Below are positions 23,702-24,983 of a stretch of DNA of 24,983 nt, piece by piece. The stretch's first letter is position 1; every line of letters begins with the position of its first letter. The stretch is from Bacillota bacterium. Lineage in GTDB: Bacteria > Bacillota > Clostridia > Acetivibrionales > Acetivibrionaceae. Made by a program: the position numbers and the translations under genes. Location of the stretch: NCBI GenBank assembly GCA_023421115.1, contig JAEZUI010000219.1, positions 1 through 24,983 of the forward strand. Reading direction: 5' to 3'. The notes under the pieces were generated by a model. The model was not told the origin of the DNA. It saw only the letters and a program-made list of their open reading frames with translations, and made no database searches.

Positions 23702-23956
23702 CTACTTTACTGTAAACAGTAGGCTGCTTTTTCCACCATTTTCTCGCCACCGCTGCTCCTTGATAAGATATCCGGACTGTTCAAGGTCAGTAATAGCTCG
23801 CTGAACGGTTCTGCGAGATAGCTTCAAATCTCTTGCAATTGTACCGATAGCTGGATAACAAGTGCCATCCTTATTGGCTCTATCTTTCAAATACATATAC
23901 ACAGTGATTGCACGATGAGGAATATCCTCCGCATAGAGAGATGTAAAATAACCCAT
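23702..23956 (-). CDS. Small helix-turn-helix protein of the conjugation module
   Basis: An 84-residue protein with a winged helix-turn-helix: YMYLKDRANKDGTCYPAIGT, then IARDLKLSRRTVQRAITDLE, then SGYLIKEQRWRENGGKSS as the wing. It resembles the helix-turn-helix_36 type proteins related to replication-initiator and transfer-region regulators found beside TraG in Tn1549-like elements. Its AGGAGGTG site overlaps the TraG stop codon and the genes are 13 bases apart, so they are cotranscribed. It probably regulates the transfer operon; replication use is a less likely alternative. Confidence 0.8.
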   Translation of the reverse strand: MGYFTSLYAEDIPHRAITVYMYLKDRANKDGTCYPAIGTIARDLKLSRRTVQRAITDLEQSGYLIKEQRWRENGGKSSLLFTVK

Positions 23957-23969
23957 AGATAAACACCTC

Positions 23970-24983
23970 CTAATCCGTACGAAGCGGCGGCTTCTGCATC
24001 ATGCCTTGATGCTCCTGAACAGGAGTATGCAACGTACCGCTTGTTGTAGTATCATCAGGTGTCTCCGATACTTCATCAAAGTCATCCTCATAAGCACAGC
24101 CTCGCTGGAGAATTTCTTGTTGCAACTCGAAGCGGTCAGCATATGAAACCTTACGAGCTGATCGTTCTTCTACTTCATATGGCTTTTCAAACACAATACC
24201 CCATTTCAGAAACAACTTGAGAGTTGTTCGCATTGGGCAGCACCCTGTCTTCGCTAATATGAAATGTCCTTTTGGAAGTGTTTTTAATTCATCCGGTGTC
24301 ATCAATGGTCGCTGAATCATCTGGAGGCTCTGGCTGGGATAATTCTTTCCTCTGCTGATTGAGCCCGACATAACTGTCTTATTACCAAGCGCCTTGGAGA
24401 GAATATCTGCACTTTCGGAATTTGGAGCAAAGCCCCCGAACAGAATGTCCTGACAGTTATCAATGATGATGGCAGAGCCCTCTTTGCCATAGTTTTTTTG
24501 AAGCTGGGCGAAGGACTGAATTATCGGCACCATGCTGATTCTTCGAGAGCGCCCTGCTGAAAACATCATTTCCATTGACTGAATTTTTGGTATCGTACCA
24601 ATCTCATCTGCGAAAATTATCACACGGTTTGGCAGCTTACCACCGTATTCATCAGCAACAGTCAGCATTTCTCGATAGAGCTGCTGCAAGAACAAAGACA
24701 CCATAAAATACTTAGTCGTATCTTCCTCCGGCAGCACAATAAAAATAGCGGATTTTTCTTTGCAAAAAGTTTCCGTATCTAGTGAGCTATCAAAGCACAG
24801 GATTTGTTCCATTTCCGAATCCAGAAATGCATTAAGTCTAGACATGGCTGAGGAAAGCACAGAAGCCATTGCTTGATCTGCTGTATTTAGTGCTGCTCCA
24901 GCAAACCACCTTGCTTTATGGTCAACAGGCAGCTTATTCATAAGTAATTGAAATTGACTTTTATTCTTCACTGGAGAAGGAGC
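23970..24983 (-). CDS. VirD4/TraG-type conjugation coupling protein, C-terminal part
   Basis: The frame is open to the right edge, so the gene continues beyond the window; the visible 338 codons are its C-terminal part. The N-terminal membrane segments and Walker A are off the window. Visible features are AIFIVLPEEDTTKYF, the Walker B RVIIFADEIGTIPKI, SMVPIIQSFAQLQKNYG, DILFGGFAPNSESADILSK, and a proline- and threonine-rich tail. These are typical of type IV coupling proteins that feed the relaxase-DNA complex to the transfer channel of Gram-positive ICEs. A GTG codon at 24971 is internal and not the real start. Confidence 0.92.
   Translation of the reverse strand, partial: APSPVKNKSQFQLLMNKLPVDHKARWFAGAALNTADQAMASVLSSAMSRLNAFLDSEMEQILCFDSSLDTETFCKEKSAIFIVLPEEDTTKYFMVSLFLQQLYREMLTVADEYGGKLPNRVIIFADEIGTIPKIQSMEMMFSAGRSRRISMVPIIQSFAQLQKNYGKEGSAIIIDNCQDILFGGFAPNSESADILSKALGNKTVMSGSISRGKNYPSQSLQMIQRPLMTPDELKTLPKGHFILAKTGCCPMRTTLKLFLKWGIVFEKPYEVEERSARKVSYADRFELQQEILQRGCAYEDDFDEVSETPDDTTTSGTLHTPVQEHQGMMQKPPLRTD

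Noticed and set aside
1..24983. CRISPR arrays, tRNA or rRNA genes, complete insertion sequences
   Set aside because: No regularly spaced repeats, cloverleaf-like segments, rRNA stretches or intact transposase with terminal repeats were seen.

Overview
The window is AT-rich, has strong Gram-positive ribosome-binding sites (AGGAGG types), and carries Tn916- and Tn1549-style conjugation and resistance genes. This points to a Bacillota host, most likely a gut or oral Clostridia/Erysipelotrichia-type anaerobe. That is inference; no species marker is present. From about 2 kb to the right edge the window looks like one part of a large integrative conjugative element (ICE) with a defence cargo. The last 2 kb on the left may be flanking DNA.

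Layout. (a) 1-1.4 kb: a partial Nmad2-domain gene preceded by a TIR-like gene, then a ydbC (PC4-like) gene, all on the minus strand. (b) 1.4-1.9 kb: decayed sequence with no intact gene. (c) 1.94-2.05 kb: a short open frame ending in HVETCCLLYKVK. This resembles the C-terminal end of RumA/RlmD-type 23S rRNA uracil methyltransferases and is followed by a hairpin. rumA 3' ends are known insertion sites of such ICEs, so this is a candidate attachment site. (d) 2.05-8.05 kb, minus strand: an apparent defence operon driven by a good sigma-A-type promoter at 8020-8048. The order is DUF1413 protein, Mrr-like nuclease/ABC-3C effector, ABC-3C middle component, Rad50-like zinc-hook ATPase, DUF1016 (YhcG) nuclease broken by one stop codon, and a one-TM protein apparently broken by a frameshift. 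(e) 8.1-13.7 kb, minus strand: a type I restriction-modification system in two genes, a fused HsdM-HsdS and an HsdR. (f) 13.9-14.2 kb: a small unknown gene.

(g) 14.25-19.05 kb, minus strand: a recombinase operon. In transcription order it encodes a resolvase-like protein lacking the catalytic serine, a 53-residue SHOCT-like protein, a full large serine recombinase, a recombinase-like protein lacking the catalytic domain (ATGA-coupled), and a second full large serine recombinase. (h) 19.05-19.55 kb: a non-coding stretch rich in palindromes. (i) 19.6-20.0 kb: a sigma-70 region-4-like regulator. (j) 20.5-23.5 kb, plus strand: a tetracycline-resistance ribosomal protection gene. Its leader closely follows the Tn916 tet(M) attenuation leader (two leader peptides, terminators), and a winged-helix and an XRE regulator follow the gene. 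(k) 23.7-24.98 kb, minus strand: a small helix-turn-helix protein and the C-terminal part of a VirD4/TraG coupling protein, the start of the conjugation module that continues beyond the window.

How the parts fit together: the coupling protein belongs to the DNA-transfer machinery, the recombinases presumably excise and integrate the element, the tet module gives selectable resistance, and the type I RM and ABC-3C operons are defence cargo lying between the recombinases and the candidate rumA attachment site. The most unusual items are the ABC-3C operon with a DUF1413 leader gene, the Nmad2-TIR pair, the recombinase operon with two catalytically incomplete members, and the conserved attenuator in front of a divergent tet gene.
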